Source of the DNA: Granulosicoccus sp964449565
Lineage (GTDB): Bacteria; Pseudomonadota; Gammaproteobacteria; Granulosicoccales; Granulosicoccaceae
Direction: 5' to 3'
Assembly (NCBI GenBank): GCA_964449565.1
Contig: CAYUZB010000080.1
Location: 1-17,892, forward strand
DNA: 17,892 bases
In this document: one piece after another, positions 6,677 through 14,405 of the stretch
How positions within the stretch are numbered: position 1 is the first letter of the stretch
Layout of the letters: every line of letters begins with the position of its first letter
Program-made: the position numbers and the translations under genes
Notes under the pieces: generated by a model
Told to the model about the DNA's origin: nothing
What the model saw: only the letters and a program-made list of their open reading frames with translations
The model's database searches: none

Positions 6677-8286
6677 TGCAAACCTTCGATTATATTGTCG
6701 TGGGCGCGGGTTCTGCAGGATCAGTTATAGCGAACCGACTGAGTGAATCAGGCAAGTACTCAGTGCTGTTACTCGAAGCTGGGGTTAGTGATCAACGCTT
6801 GTATGTGCAGATGCCGATCGGTTATGGCAAGGTTTACTACGACAAGCGTGTTAACTGGAAATACACGACTGAGCCTGTGCCGGGTCTTGGCAACCGTTCC
6901 AGCTACTGGCCACGCGGAAAAGTGCTCGGTGGCTCAAGCTCGATTAATGCGATGGTCTATGTGCGTGGGCATCTGCATGATTATGAGCAGTGGCAGTCAG
7001 TGGCGGATGGTTGGGGCTGGTCGGATGTTGAACCTTACTTTAAAAAGATGGAATGTTGGTTGGGGGCGCCAAGCGAGCACCGTGGCACCGATGGTCCTTT
7101 GCCCATTACCGATATCACCAGTGAAGCACATCCCTTGTGCAACACCTATTTGGAAGCAGCAAAACAAATTCAGTTACCTATCGCGCAGGATTACAACGGG
7201 CCTGATATGGAAGGCGCCAGTCTTTATCAGATCACTACCGCCAATGGTCTGCGGGCTTCAACGGCTCGTTGCTATCTTCGTCCTGCGATGAAACGTTCGG
7301 CTCTCACTGTTCGAACACAATCACTGGTTGTACAACTCAATATTGAAAACAATCATGTTACCGGTGTTGATTATCAGCGCAAAGGCAAAACCCACAGAGT
7401 CAAAGCGCGACGTGAGGTGATTCTCTCAGGTGGTGCCATCAATTCGCCACAATTGCTGCAACTCTCGGGTATTGGCCCGTCGGATGTATTGCGCAAGGCA
7501 GGCGTCACGCCACAGCACGAACTGGCAGCAGTGGGGCGGCATCTTAAAGATCATTTAGGCGCTGATATCGTTTGCCGAACCCATGTGCCAACGCTGAATC
7601 AGGCACTACGACCTTGGCATGGCAAGTTACGCGCGGGTCTTGAATTCTTGATCAAACGCAGCGGCCCATTAACATTGAGTCTTAATCAGGCAGGCGGCTT
7701 TGTTCGTTCACATCCGGATGTCGAGTTTCCTGATTTGCAATTGTACTTTTCTCCGGTCAGTTATACGCGTGCGCCGATTGGCAAGCGACCATTGATCAAT
7801 CCTGATCCGTTTCCCGGCTTCCTGATTGGCTTTAACCCTTGTAAACCGACCAGTGAAGGGCATCTGAACATCACGACGAGCAATCCCCTGGATGCGCCAG
7901 AGATTCATCCAAACTATCTGGCGACAGACCATGACAATGCGCTGATGCTAGAAGGCATGAAATTGTGCCGTGACTTGCTAGCCACACCCGCATTCAAATC
8001 GGTGGTTAAAGACGAGATATACCCAGGCAGAAAGGTTGTCTCTGATGAGTCATTGACCGACTTCATCAAAGAAAATGCATGGACCGTATTCCACCCGTGT
8101 GGGACTTGTCGGATGGGTAGCAACCCACAAACTTCAGTAGTCGACAATCGATTGCGAGTACATGGCATGACGGGGCTCAGAATTGCAGATGCCTCCGTGT
8201 TCCCGACGATAACAACAGGAAACACAAATGCGCCCTCGATCATGGTAGGTGAAAAAGCCAGTGATTTGATCAAGCTGGATGAGTAG
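6676..8286 (+). CDS. GMC family FAD-dependent oxidoreductase (choline/alcohol dehydrogenase-like)
   Basis: A 536-aa glucose-methanol-choline oxidoreductase that oxidises an alcohol using FAD. Visible are the FAD motif VVGAGSAGSVIANRLSE at 8-24, the GMC signature WPRGKVLGGSSSINAMVYVRG at 78-98, the second signature SGGAINSPQLLQLSGIGP at 251-268, and the C-terminal active site. His473 lies in FHPCGTCRMG and Asn517 in TTGNTNAP, the same 44-residue spacing as the His-Asn pair of choline-oxidase-type enzymes. The length is usual for bacterial members such as BetA-like or long-chain alcohol dehydrogenases. No signal peptide is visible. It starts one base inside the HyuA stop codon, so it is the third gene of that operon. 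Its specific substrate cannot be read from sequence; betA is possible, but no betB or betI neighbour supports it. Confidence 0.9.
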   Translation: MQTFDYIVVGAGSAGSVIANRLSESGKYSVLLLEAGVSDQRLYVQMPIGYGKVYYDKRVNWKYTTEPVPGLGNRSSYWPRGKVLGGSSSINAMVYVRGHLHDYEQWQSVADGWGWSDVEPYFKKMECWLGAPSEHRGTDGPLPITDITSEAHPLCNTYLEAAKQIQLPIAQDYNGPDMEGASLYQITTANGLRASTARCYLRPAMKRSALTVRTQSLVVQLNIENNHVTGVDYQRKGKTHRVKARREVILSGGAINSPQLLQLSGIGPSDVLRKAGVTPQHELAAVGRHLKDHLGADIVCRTHVPTLNQALRPWHGKLRAGLEFLIKRSGPLTLSLNQAGGFVRSHPDVEFPDLQLYFSPVSYTRAPIGKRPLINPDPFPGFLIGFNPCKPTSEGHLNITTSNPLDAPEIHPNYLATDHDNALMLEGMKLCRDLLATPAFKSVVKDEIYPGRKVVSDESLTDFIKENAWTVFHPCGTCRMGSNPQTSVVDNRLRVHGMTGLRIADASVFPTITTGNTNAPSIMVGEKASDLIKLDE

Positions 8287-8491
8287 CCGAACAAGTTAGA
8301 TCAGTAGCTAGACTAATGGCACCTTAAGAAGCCTTACAAGNNNNNNNNNNNNNNNNNNNNNNNNNNNNNNNNNNNNNNNNNNNNNNNNNNNNNNNNNNNN
8401 NNNNNNNNNNNNNNNNNNNNNNNNNNNNNNNNNNNNNNNNAGCCCTTCAAGAAGCACGATAAGTAGTACTGATAAGTAGCCCGATAAGTAG
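8278..8491. repeat. Degenerate GATNAGTAG repeats flanking the assembly gap
   Basis: GATGAGTAG (8278-8286, containing the GMC stop codon) and GATCAGTAG (8299-8307) precede the gap. GATAAGTAG occurs three times after it (8458-8466, 8471-8479, 8483-8491) at 12-13 bp steps. A second shared motif lies nearer the gap: CCTTAAGAAGC at 8322-8332 on the left and CCTTCAAGAAGC at 8444-8455 on the right. Related sequence on both sides suggests an unresolved tandem array inside the gap. It lies in a convergent intergenic region between the GMC gene and the membrane protein gene. Confidence 0.6.
8341..8440. other. Assembly gap (100 N)
   Basis: A run of exactly 100 N, the usual placeholder for a scaffold join of unknown length. 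The true length and content are unknown, so linkage of the left and right halves of the window rests on scaffolding rather than on continuous sequence. Confidence 0.99.
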
Positions 8492-8552
8492 TTAGAGTAA
8501 GTTGTCGAGAGGTATGCGATAAAATCTAGCGCCGCTGGATATCAGGCCAAGA

Positions 8553-8999
8553 TCAACGGATCCAGAATTTTTTCTTCGCCTTGATTGAATACCAAAGGAA
8601 AAAGAGTCCCGCTATCAATGGTCCAATGATCGCCAATGAAATTTCAAATGGGCTGAATATCGATAAGGCATTCCCTTTGATAATCGCATGCAGTATCACG
8701 ACAACGGCTGCAAGCAGTGAAATCAAGAACGAAGACGAAGCGAACTTCATTTTCAGTAGTAGATGTACACCACCGATAGCTCCATTAAGTACTGACAAGG
8801 CAAACACGATCGTAACCCAGACAGGTCGTGATTCGGCGATTGCGCGATGCGAGTCCGGCATGTGGGTCAGTACATCCGGATTGAGTTGCATGGCAAGATT
8901 AAACAAACCCAGACCATGCCAGATAAATGCGGCGAGTCCAACGACCCATAAACTCCAGTGTGCTTTGTTCAGAACGCTAGTTTCGTTATTGTTATTCAT
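8553..8999 (-). CDS. Small four-helix integral membrane protein
   Basis: A 148-aa protein with four hydrophobic segments at roughly 15-38, 59-83, 88-107 and 119-138, ending in the basic tail KAKKKFWIR. The spacing of WHGLGLFN, the acidic-Pro loop, PVWVTIVFALSVLNGAIGGVHLLL and the third helix resembles a family of small bacterial membrane proteins often labelled sugar transporter or hypothetical without experimental support. I chose ATG 8999 because GAAGGAAAG lies just upstream on this strand; a longer frame to 9068 would run into the glycosyltransferase gene. It starts 10 nt after that gene's stop and is probably the last gene of a minus-strand operon. Function unknown. Confidence 0.75.
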   Translation of the reverse strand: MNNNNETSVLNKAHWSLWVVGLAAFIWHGLGLFNLAMQLNPDVLTHMPDSHRAIAESRPVWVTIVFALSVLNGAIGGVHLLLKMKFASSSFLISLLAAVVVILHAIIKGNALSIFSPFEISLAIIGPLIAGLFFLWYSIKAKKKFWIR

Positions 9000-9009
9000 T
9001 GACTTTCCT

Positions 9010-10032
9010 TCAACCACCCAGCAAGTAGTCATGATTGGCGATCCATCCGCGTGCCGTAAACGTTTCAATCAACTTGCTGCGAGCGATTGGATCAGTTATC
9101 GCTGTCACAACAAGCTCATCGTGCCGACGTTGCCATAGTTCTTTGTAAGTTATCACCGGTCGATGACGTTTGCGCTGCGCAGCACCAGGACGATCAAGAT
9201 CAACGAAGCCCGACACATTACAGCCTTCGGCAAGCAAGGCATCAAACCAGTAACGAGCATTGCGTCCGGTGCCACATATCCAGACAGCCCGCCCGGTATC
9301 GAGCGAAAGTCCAGATTGACTGTGACAGGCGTTGGCTGCGCGAGTCACGGTAAATGCTTCACGTCGGTAGCGCGTATCAGTCAGTGTTAATCGTGACTCA
9401 TGAACACGCCAGTCCAGCAAGACCTCATCCGGTTTGCCCATACGCACCCCCGCCAAGCAGGCACGCAATACAAAGTCGAAATCTTCCGGTCCATCAAATT
9501 CGCGATAACCATCAAGCAAGTCGAAGGTTGTCTTTGGTGCCATCCATGTTGGGTGTGGCAACGCACATTCGATAAAGCAGTTATCTGAAATGGCCTCGGA
9601 TGTTATCAAGCCATTCAGCCAACCTTCATAACGTCTGTTGCCCTGTCCAACGCCGTCAGCCAGCCCGCGCTGATCGACGAAGCGAATTCGAGCACCACAA
9701 AGGCCAATGTCCTTATGCGTTTCAAGATAGCGGAGCTGGATCTCAAAGCGTGAAGCATAGGCAAGATCATCGTCGTCCATTCGTGCAATGTATTTGCCGG
9801 TGGCCACGCCAAGCCCGGTGTTCAGGGCCGATACGATTCCAGGCTTTTCACGGACAACACATTTGATTCGAGGATCGGCAGGTAATTGATCCCGCAGAGC
9901 TTCGATATCCGAGTCGCCAATCAGCAACAACTCGAAATCGTCAAAGGTCTGATCAAGCACACTTTGAACAGCCCCCGCCGAGGACTCGCGCCATTGGCGA
10001 ATCGGCAGTAAAACCGAAACACGCGGAGCCAA
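9010..10032 (-). CDS. Family 2 glycosyltransferase with C-terminal Rossmann-like domain
   Basis: A 340-aa predicted inverting glycosyltransferase. The N-terminal GT-A domain (about 3-215) begins RVSVLLPIRQW, has the nucleotide-sugar and metal motif ARMDDDD at 83-89, PEDFDF (182-187) as probable catalytic acidic segment, and WRVHESRLT at 208-216. The remaining part (about 247-340) starts AVWICGTGRNARYW, a glycine-rich loop in a Rossmann-like fold, and continues FVDLD and VVTAI, a domain of its own rather than part of GT-A. The start is a TTG at 10032, only 3 nt after the previous gene's stop and in the same frame; GGAAGG lies about 11 nt upstream. No ATG is close, so translation probably depends on coupling. 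Donor and acceptor are unknown; no polysaccharide cluster is visible around it. Confidence 0.85.
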   Translation of the reverse strand: MAPRVSVLLPIRQWRESSAGAVQSVLDQTFDDFELLLIGDSDIEALRDQLPADPRIKCVVREKPGIVSALNTGLGVATGKYIARMDDDDLAYASRFEIQLRYLETHKDIGLCGARIRFVDQRGLADGVGQGNRRYEGWLNGLITSEAISDNCFIECALPHPTWMAPKTTFDLLDGYREFDGPEDFDFVLRACLAGVRMGKPDEVLLDWRVHESRLTLTDTRYRREAFTVTRAANACHSQSGLSLDTGRAVWICGTGRNARYWFDALLAEGCNVSGFVDLDRPGAAQRKRHRPVITYKELWQRRHDELVVTAITDPIARSKLIETFTARGWIANHDYLLGG

Positions 10033-10035
10033 GAA

Positions 10036-10587
10036 TCAGGCAACCTTCCATTTGATACTGCAACCCACACTGGGTGACGTACCCGTAGGTGCCGGGCTGC
10101 CCTCAAGCATCTGTGATGCAGCCGCTCGCAGCTCGTCGCCATGTGCGACGTCACGCCCGGGTCGCGTGTCATCGAACTGACCGTGGTAGTAAAGCTTGTG
10201 CTCCGAGTCGAACAAGAAAATATCCGGTGTACACACCGCGTTGTACGCGCGCGCTACTTCCTGCGTCTCATCAAAGCAATACGGGAAATCGAATCCCTTG
10301 GCTGTGGCCAGATCGGCCATCCTGTCAGGGCCATCCGCCGGATGACTGGCAATATCATTCGCGCTGATGGCGATCGTTGTGACGCCGCGCTCTTTCAATT
10401 GCGCCGCAAGGGCGACCAGAGGGTCAACAATATGCACCACATACGGACAGTGATTGCACATGAATACGATCAGTACCGGACCTTCAATGTTGCCTAGAGT
10501 CACTGGCTTGCCGTTTCGCGTGTCTGTCAGTGTGAAATCCGGCGCTGAACTGCCTGTCGGCATATTTGTTGATTCTGTCAGGACCAT
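10036..10587 (-). CDS. Thioredoxin-fold redoxin (AhpC/TSA-like) family protein
   Basis: A 183-aa cytoplasmic redoxin, probably a peroxide or disulfide reductase. The fold starts GSSAPDFTLTD at 12-22. The active site MCNHCPYV gives Cys44 and Cys47 (CxxC), and the cis-Pro is in VCTPD (Cys119, Pro121). The C-terminal PSVGCSIKWK with Cys176 is a hallmark of this redoxin subfamily and may act as a further redox cysteine. GGAG lies 6 nt before ATG 10587; an internal ATG at 10563 is a less likely start. The gene is divergent from gmk across 89 nt and is the first of a likely three-gene operon with the glycosyltransferase and the membrane protein. A physiological substrate cannot be assigned. Confidence 0.88.
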   Translation of the reverse strand: MVLTESTNMPTGSSAPDFTLTDTRNGKPVTLGNIEGPVLIVFMCNHCPYVVHIVDPLVALAAQLKERGVTTIAISANDIASHPADGPDRMADLATAKGFDFPYCFDETQEVARAYNAVCTPDIFLFDSEHKLYYHGQFDDTRPGRDVAHGDELRAAASQMLEGSPAPTGTSPSVGCSIKWKVA

Positions 10588-10624
10588 CTGAGGCTCCAGG
10601 TGTTTCCAGGTGCAGGTTTGCGTC

Positions 10625-10630
10625 TATAGT
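10625..10630 (+). promoter_or_regulatory. Candidate -10 element in the divergent redoxin/gmk region
   Basis: TATAGT lies 47 nt before the gmk ATG, with TTTCCA (10603-10608) as a weak -35 at 16 nt spacing. The same AT step reads ACTATA on the other strand, so this point could also serve the minus-strand operon. The intergenic region is only 89 nt, so both promoters must be here or overlap. Confidence 0.3.
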
Positions 10631-10676
10631 ATCGGGAGTTACCGCCTCGCATCAGCCGTACCGCAGGATTAAACCC

Positions 10677-11297
10677 ATGCAAAACTCTCAGGCCCGGATG
10701 TTTATTGTCTCGGCGCCGTCCGGTGCTGGTAAAACCAGCCTCGTGCGACGGGCCATCGCTGAGCTGGATGATCTTACCGTAGCGGTGTCTCACACGACCC
10801 GCGGCGCGCGACCGGGTGAAGCTGAGGGCGATGATTACTTCTTCGTCGATCGTGCTGACTTTGAGAGAATGATTGACGAGGATCAGTTCCTGGAATATGC
10901 CGAGGTTTTCGGCAATTACTACGGCACCAGTGTAGGTACCGTGGAGGATGCTCTGGGCCGCGGACAGGATGTGATTCTGGAAATTGACTGGCAGGGAGCG
11001 GCGCAGGTTCGGCGCAAATTTGAACAAGTCGTATCGATCTTCATTCTGCCCCCGTCCCGGGCCACGCTGATCGAACGGCTGAAAAGTCGCGCTCAGGATT
11101 CCGACGAGGTCATCGAGCGTCGTACGCAAGAGGCGGTGCGCGAAATGCAGCAATTCCACAAGGCGGAGTACCTGATCATCAATGACAACTTCGACGAGGC
11201 GCTGGCTGAGCTGAAGGCCGTTGTGCTAAGCCACCGGGTGCTGAAATCCCGCCAGGCGCTGGTCCACGCAGGTTTGATCACAAGTCTTACTCACTAG
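10677..11297 (+). CDS. gmk: Guanylate kinase
   Basis: Phosphorylates GMP (and dGMP) to GDP with ATP, an essential step for GTP supply. It has 206 aa (E. coli 207). The P-loop SAPSGAGKTS lies at 12-21, the GMP-binding segment VSHTTRGARPGEAEGDDYFF at about 38-57, and EIDWQGA at about 103-109. ATG 10677 is preceded by AGGA at 8 nt; upstream in-frame codons lack family similarity and overlap the divergent promoter region. It leads the gmk-rpoZ-spoT-ridA-recG run, tying guanine nucleotide supply to the ppGpp enzyme encoded downstream. Confidence 0.97.
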   Translation: MQNSQARMFIVSAPSGAGKTSLVRRAIAELDDLTVAVSHTTRGARPGEAEGDDYFFVDRADFERMIDEDQFLEYAEVFGNYYGTSVGTVEDALGRGQDVILEIDWQGAAQVRRKFEQVVSIFILPPSRATLIERLKSRAQDSDEVIERRTQEAVREMQQFHKAEYLIINDNFDEALAELKAVVLSHRVLKSRQALVHAGLITSLTH

Positions 11298-11392
11298 TAG
11301 ATCAAAATACTCACCAATATTTACATTTTTGGAGTGGTGTTTGCGTACAGAAGCCCCTAATATAGAGGGTTCCGCTACTTACAGGACCTATC

Positions 11393-11665
11393 ATGGCCCG
11401 AGTAACCGTTGAAGACAGCCTGGCAATGGTCAACAACCGATTTGATCTGGTGTTGATTGCGGCCAAAAGAGCCCGCAATATTTCCATGGGCGCTGAGCCG
11501 ATGCTGTCTGCCGATAACGACAAACCCACGGTAATCGCCTTGCGTGAAATTGCCGAAGGTATGGTCACCGAAGATATCCTGAAAGAAGCTGCGCCACCAC
11601 CACCGGCCCAGGTTGAACCCGTACTGTATGAGCAACAACCACCGCAAATTCGCGAAGACATCTGA
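11393..11665 (+). CDS. rpoZ: RNA polymerase omega subunit
   Basis: The omega subunit helps fold and assemble beta prime and contributes to a ppGpp-binding site on RNA polymerase in gammaproteobacteria. It has 90 aa (E. coli 91). The N-terminal core MARVTVEDSLAMVNNRFDLV is almost textbook, with the NRFDLVL and AKRARNI segments conserved. The tail from about residue 66 is Pro/Gln-rich (PPPPAQV) and probably flexible. AGGA precedes ATG 11393. It lies 95 nt after gmk and 98 nt before spoT. Confidence 0.97.
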   Translation: MARVTVEDSLAMVNNRFDLVLIAAKRARNISMGAEPMLSADNDKPTVIALREIAEGMVTEDILKEAAPPPPAQVEPVLYEQQPPQIREDI

Positions 11666-11698
11666 GCCGCTGACCTTACGCTCGAATGTCGTCCTGAC

Positions 11699-11724
11699 TT
11701 GCCAGCCCATCATGCGGCTGGCAA
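11699..11724 (+). promoter_or_regulatory. Stem-loop in the rpoZ-spoT leader
   Basis: TTGCCAGCC (11699-11707) and GGCTGGCAA (11716-11724) form a perfect 9-bp stem around an 8-nt loop, 39 nt before the spoT ATG. No T-run follows, so it is not a standard intrinsic terminator. It could be an mRNA processing or stabilising stem, or tune spoT expression against rpoZ. Confidence 0.5.
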
Positions 11725-11763
11725 CGTCTGTTTCCATCGAACCTGTTTCCAACAAATAGGGCG

Positions 11764-13953
11764 ATGACACCGTCAGCCACACCTATGACGGTCAATGCCG
11801 AAGGCAAACCAGAATCCTCCACGCCTGTTGAATGGCAAGCCTACTCGGCTTTGCAGGATCGACTGCAAACTCGTTTCAACACAGAGCAAGTCAATGAAGT
11901 CTCGCGTGCCTATGTAGTGGCACGTGATGCGCACGAAGGGCAAACTCGCAGCTCTGGCGAACCCTATATAACCCACCCGATTGCCGTTGCCGCCATCGTT
12001 TTTGACATGGGCCTTGATCACTACAGCGTCATGGCGGCCTTGATGCATGATGTGCTCGAAGACACTCGGGTGTCACAAGATGAGTTAGCTTCATTGTTTA
12101 CCGAGGAGCTCGCGAAAATCGTCGACGGGCTCAGCAAGCTGAACCATCTGAAATTTCGCTCCAAAGCAGAAGCGCAGGCGGAAAGCTTTCGCAAGATGAT
12201 GTTGGCCATGGCCAATGACATCCGTGTCATCCTGATCAAGCTCGCCGATCGTTTGCACAATATGCGTACCATCGATGCCTTACGTCCAGACAAACAACGG
12301 CGTATTGGTAAGGAAACACTTGAAATCTATGCACCGATCGCTGCCCGCCTCGGTATGTACACGATCAAGAACGAACTTGAAGATTTAGGTTTTCGCGCGA
12401 GCTACCCGATGCGTAGTCGTGTGCTTGAAGCCACTGTCGAACAGGCTCATCACAATCGCGAGCATGTTATCGATAGTGTGGAATCACGTGTCAAGGCGTC
12501 GCTGGAAGAAAAGGGCATAGAGGCAACCGTCACCGGTCGCGAAAAACACTTGTACAGCCTCTATATCAAGATGCTGAAAAAACAGCTGCCATTTCAGCGT
12601 GTCTTTGACATGTCGGCATTGCGGGTTGTGGTCAATACAGTGGAAGATGTTTATCAAGTACTGGGTATTGTTCATCAGCTATATACGCCGATATTCTCGC
12701 GCTTCAAGGACTACATCGCTATCCCGAAGCAAAACGGTTATCAATCACTACATACCGTGGTCAATCATGGCTCTGAGGGCACGCCCGTCGAAGTGCAGAT
12801 TCGCACGTATGAGATGGATCAGCTTGCCGAGAGTGGTATCGCTGCGCATTGGGCTTATAAGGAAAATGCAGATTTGTCAGTCAAGCAACCCACAGGTCCA
12901 TGGTTGACCCGACTGATTGACTTGCAACAAACCAGCACTGACTCGGTAGACTTCGTCGAAAACGTCAAGATCGATCTCTTCCCTGGAGAGATCTATGTCC
13001 TCACACCAAAAGGCAAGGTTATCCAGCTACCGCGTGATGCGACACCTGTCGATTTTGCCTACGCGGTTCATTCGCAAATCGGTAACACCTGTGTGGCTGC
13101 GAAAGTGGACAGACGGCTTGTTTCCTTGAGTACGCCACTTGAAAATGGCCAGACCGTCGAGATCATCACCGGGCCGAATGTAGACCCCAGCCCGATGTGG
13201 TTGAACTCGGTAGTCACTGCCAAGGCCCGTACGGCAATCCGTCATCATTTGCGCGATCTAGACAAGACGAAGGCTGCTGATTTCGGCGAACGTTTGGTAC
13301 GTCGAGCCTTGGGTCGCTATGAACAATCGCTCGATGCAATTTCGGAAAAGGCGGTGCAAGGATTACTGGCAGAATTTCATTTTGGCTCAACCGCCGAGCT
13401 CTATGAATCGGTTGGGCTCGGTGTACATTTGCCAAGCCAGATAGCTACCCGACTGATCGCCAAGCAACAAGGCGGTGGGCCGGATGAGCCGCAATTGCCG
13501 GTACGTGAAACGGCTCCTGTCATGATCGACTCAAAGAAAAACCCAGCGCTGTACATGTCGCGTTGTTGCCACCCAATACCCGGTGACAATGTGCAAGGCT
13601 TTTTTACTGCGGGTAAAGGTGTGGCTGTGCATCGTGCCGGATGTCGTAACGTACGCCGCTTTCGTCGCCGACCCAAAGAGTGGGTAGCGGTCGACTGGGC
13701 GTCAGAAGTGCAGGGCAGCTTCGAAGTGGTGGTCATTGTGCATCTGGCCAATCAGCCTGGTGCGCTGGCCCGAGTCACATCGACAATGTCCTTGATGAAC
13801 GTGAATATCGAGAACATGGATTTCAACAACCGTGGTGGCGATGACATCAACATTCGCTTTGTTCTGTCGGTCGAGGATCGTGTTCAACTGGCCCGTATTG
13901 TTCGTCGCCTGCGTAATCTCACCGTGGTTCGAAGCGTCAAACGCGAAGCCTGA
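11764..13953 (+). CDS. spoT: Bifunctional (p)ppGpp synthetase/hydrolase
   Basis: Makes and degrades the alarmone (p)ppGpp in response to starvation. In this 729-aa protein the HD hydrolase domain has His71-Pro, HDVLED at 95-100 and LADRLHNMRT at 160-169. The synthetase domain has GREKHLYSLYIKM at 258-270 and RFKDYIAIPKQNGYQSLH at 313-330. A positively charged RFKD (rather than the acidic variant of RelA) fits a bifunctional SpoT/Rel type. A TGS domain (about 404-470), a CCHPIPGD segment at 601-608 and a C-terminal ACT domain (about 655-728) complete it. It carries about 23 more N-terminal residues than E. coli SpoT. The ribosome site before ATG 11764 (AGGG, about 2 nt away) is poor, so ATG 11785 is possible. 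All key hydrolase residues are present. Confidence 0.96.
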   Translation: MTPSATPMTVNAEGKPESSTPVEWQAYSALQDRLQTRFNTEQVNEVSRAYVVARDAHEGQTRSSGEPYITHPIAVAAIVFDMGLDHYSVMAALMHDVLEDTRVSQDELASLFTEELAKIVDGLSKLNHLKFRSKAEAQAESFRKMMLAMANDIRVILIKLADRLHNMRTIDALRPDKQRRIGKETLEIYAPIAARLGMYTIKNELEDLGFRASYPMRSRVLEATVEQAHHNREHVIDSVESRVKASLEEKGIEATVTGREKHLYSLYIKMLKKQLPFQRVFDMSALRVVVNTVEDVYQVLGIVHQLYTPIFSRFKDYIAIPKQNGYQSLHTVVNHGSEGTPVEVQIRTYEMDQLAESGIAAHWAYKENADLSVKQPTGPWLTRLIDLQQTSTDSVDFVENVKIDLFPGEIYVLTPKGKVIQLPRDATPVDFAYAVHSQIGNTCVAAKVDRRLVSLSTPLENGQTVEIITGPNVDPSPMWLNSVVTAKARTAIRHHLRDLDKTKAADFGERLVRRALGRYEQSLDAISEKAVQGLLAEFHFGSTAELYESVGLGVHLPSQIATRLIAKQQGGGPDEPQLPVRETAPVMIDSKKNPALYMSRCCHPIPGDNVQGFFTAGKGVAVHRAGCRNVRRFRRRPKEWVAVDWASEVQGSFEVVVIVHLANQPGALARVTSTMSLMNVNIENMDFNNRGGDDINIRFVLSVEDRVQLARIVRRLRNLTVVRSVKREA

Positions 13954-14003
13954 AGCGTTGCGGTTATACTGACCGTCGTCAATCGAACAGGGTTGTAAAC
14001 GTC

Positions 14004-14387
14004 ATGCCTCGCAAGATCATCAGTACCGAAAACGCGCCCGGTGCCATCGGTGCCTATTCTCAAGCGGCTGTTGCCGGCAATATTGTCTTTTTATCCGGTC
14101 AGATCCCGTTATCGCCTGACACGATGGAAGTCGTGAGCGACGATGTACGCACGCAGATAGAACAGGTATTCAAGAATCTTGAGGCGGTCTGCATCGCGGC
14201 CGGGGGCAGCTTCGCCGACGTGGTGAAATTGAACGTCTTTCTTACTGACCTTGTGCACTTTCCAATCGTCAACGAAGTCATGGCAACCCATTTCGAAGAA
14301 CCTTATCCGGCCCGTGCAGCGATTGGTGTTGCTTCCTTGCCCAAGGATGTGGCTGTCGAGGTCGAAGGTGTCATGTATCTCGGCTAG
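14004..14387 (+). CDS. ridA: RidA family 2-iminobutanoate/2-iminopropanoate deaminase
   Basis: Hydrolyses reactive enamine/imine intermediates released by PLP enzymes such as threonine dehydratase, protecting other PLP enzymes. It has 127 aa, the normal length for this trimeric family. Seen: GAYSQAAVAGNIVFLSGQIP at 16-35, VKLNVFLTDL at about 74-83, VNEVMATHF at 89-97 and YPARAAIGVASLPKDVAVEVE. Arg104 is the carboxylate-binding Arg, with Glu119 or Glu121 near the usual acidic position. It lies 50 nt after spoT and 18 nt before recG, in the slot that trmH holds in E. coli; spoT-ridA adjacency is familiar from Pseudomonas. Confidence 0.93.
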   Translation: MPRKIISTENAPGAIGAYSQAAVAGNIVFLSGQIPLSPDTMEVVSDDVRTQIEQVFKNLEAVCIAAGGSFADVVKLNVFLTDLVHFPIVNEVMATHFEEPYPARAAIGVASLPKDVAVEVEGVMYLG

Positions 14388-14405
14388 CAACGGTTAGCGA
14401 TAGCG

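Noticed and set aside
8581..9138. 185-codon plus-strand frame opposite the small membrane protein
   Set aside because: The minus-strand frame has a good ribosome site and four clear hydrophobic helices; the plus-strand product has no such organisation.
10141..10497. Plus-strand frame opposite the redoxin gene
   Set aside because: It is antisense to a recognisable CNHCPYV redoxin and lacks any motif.
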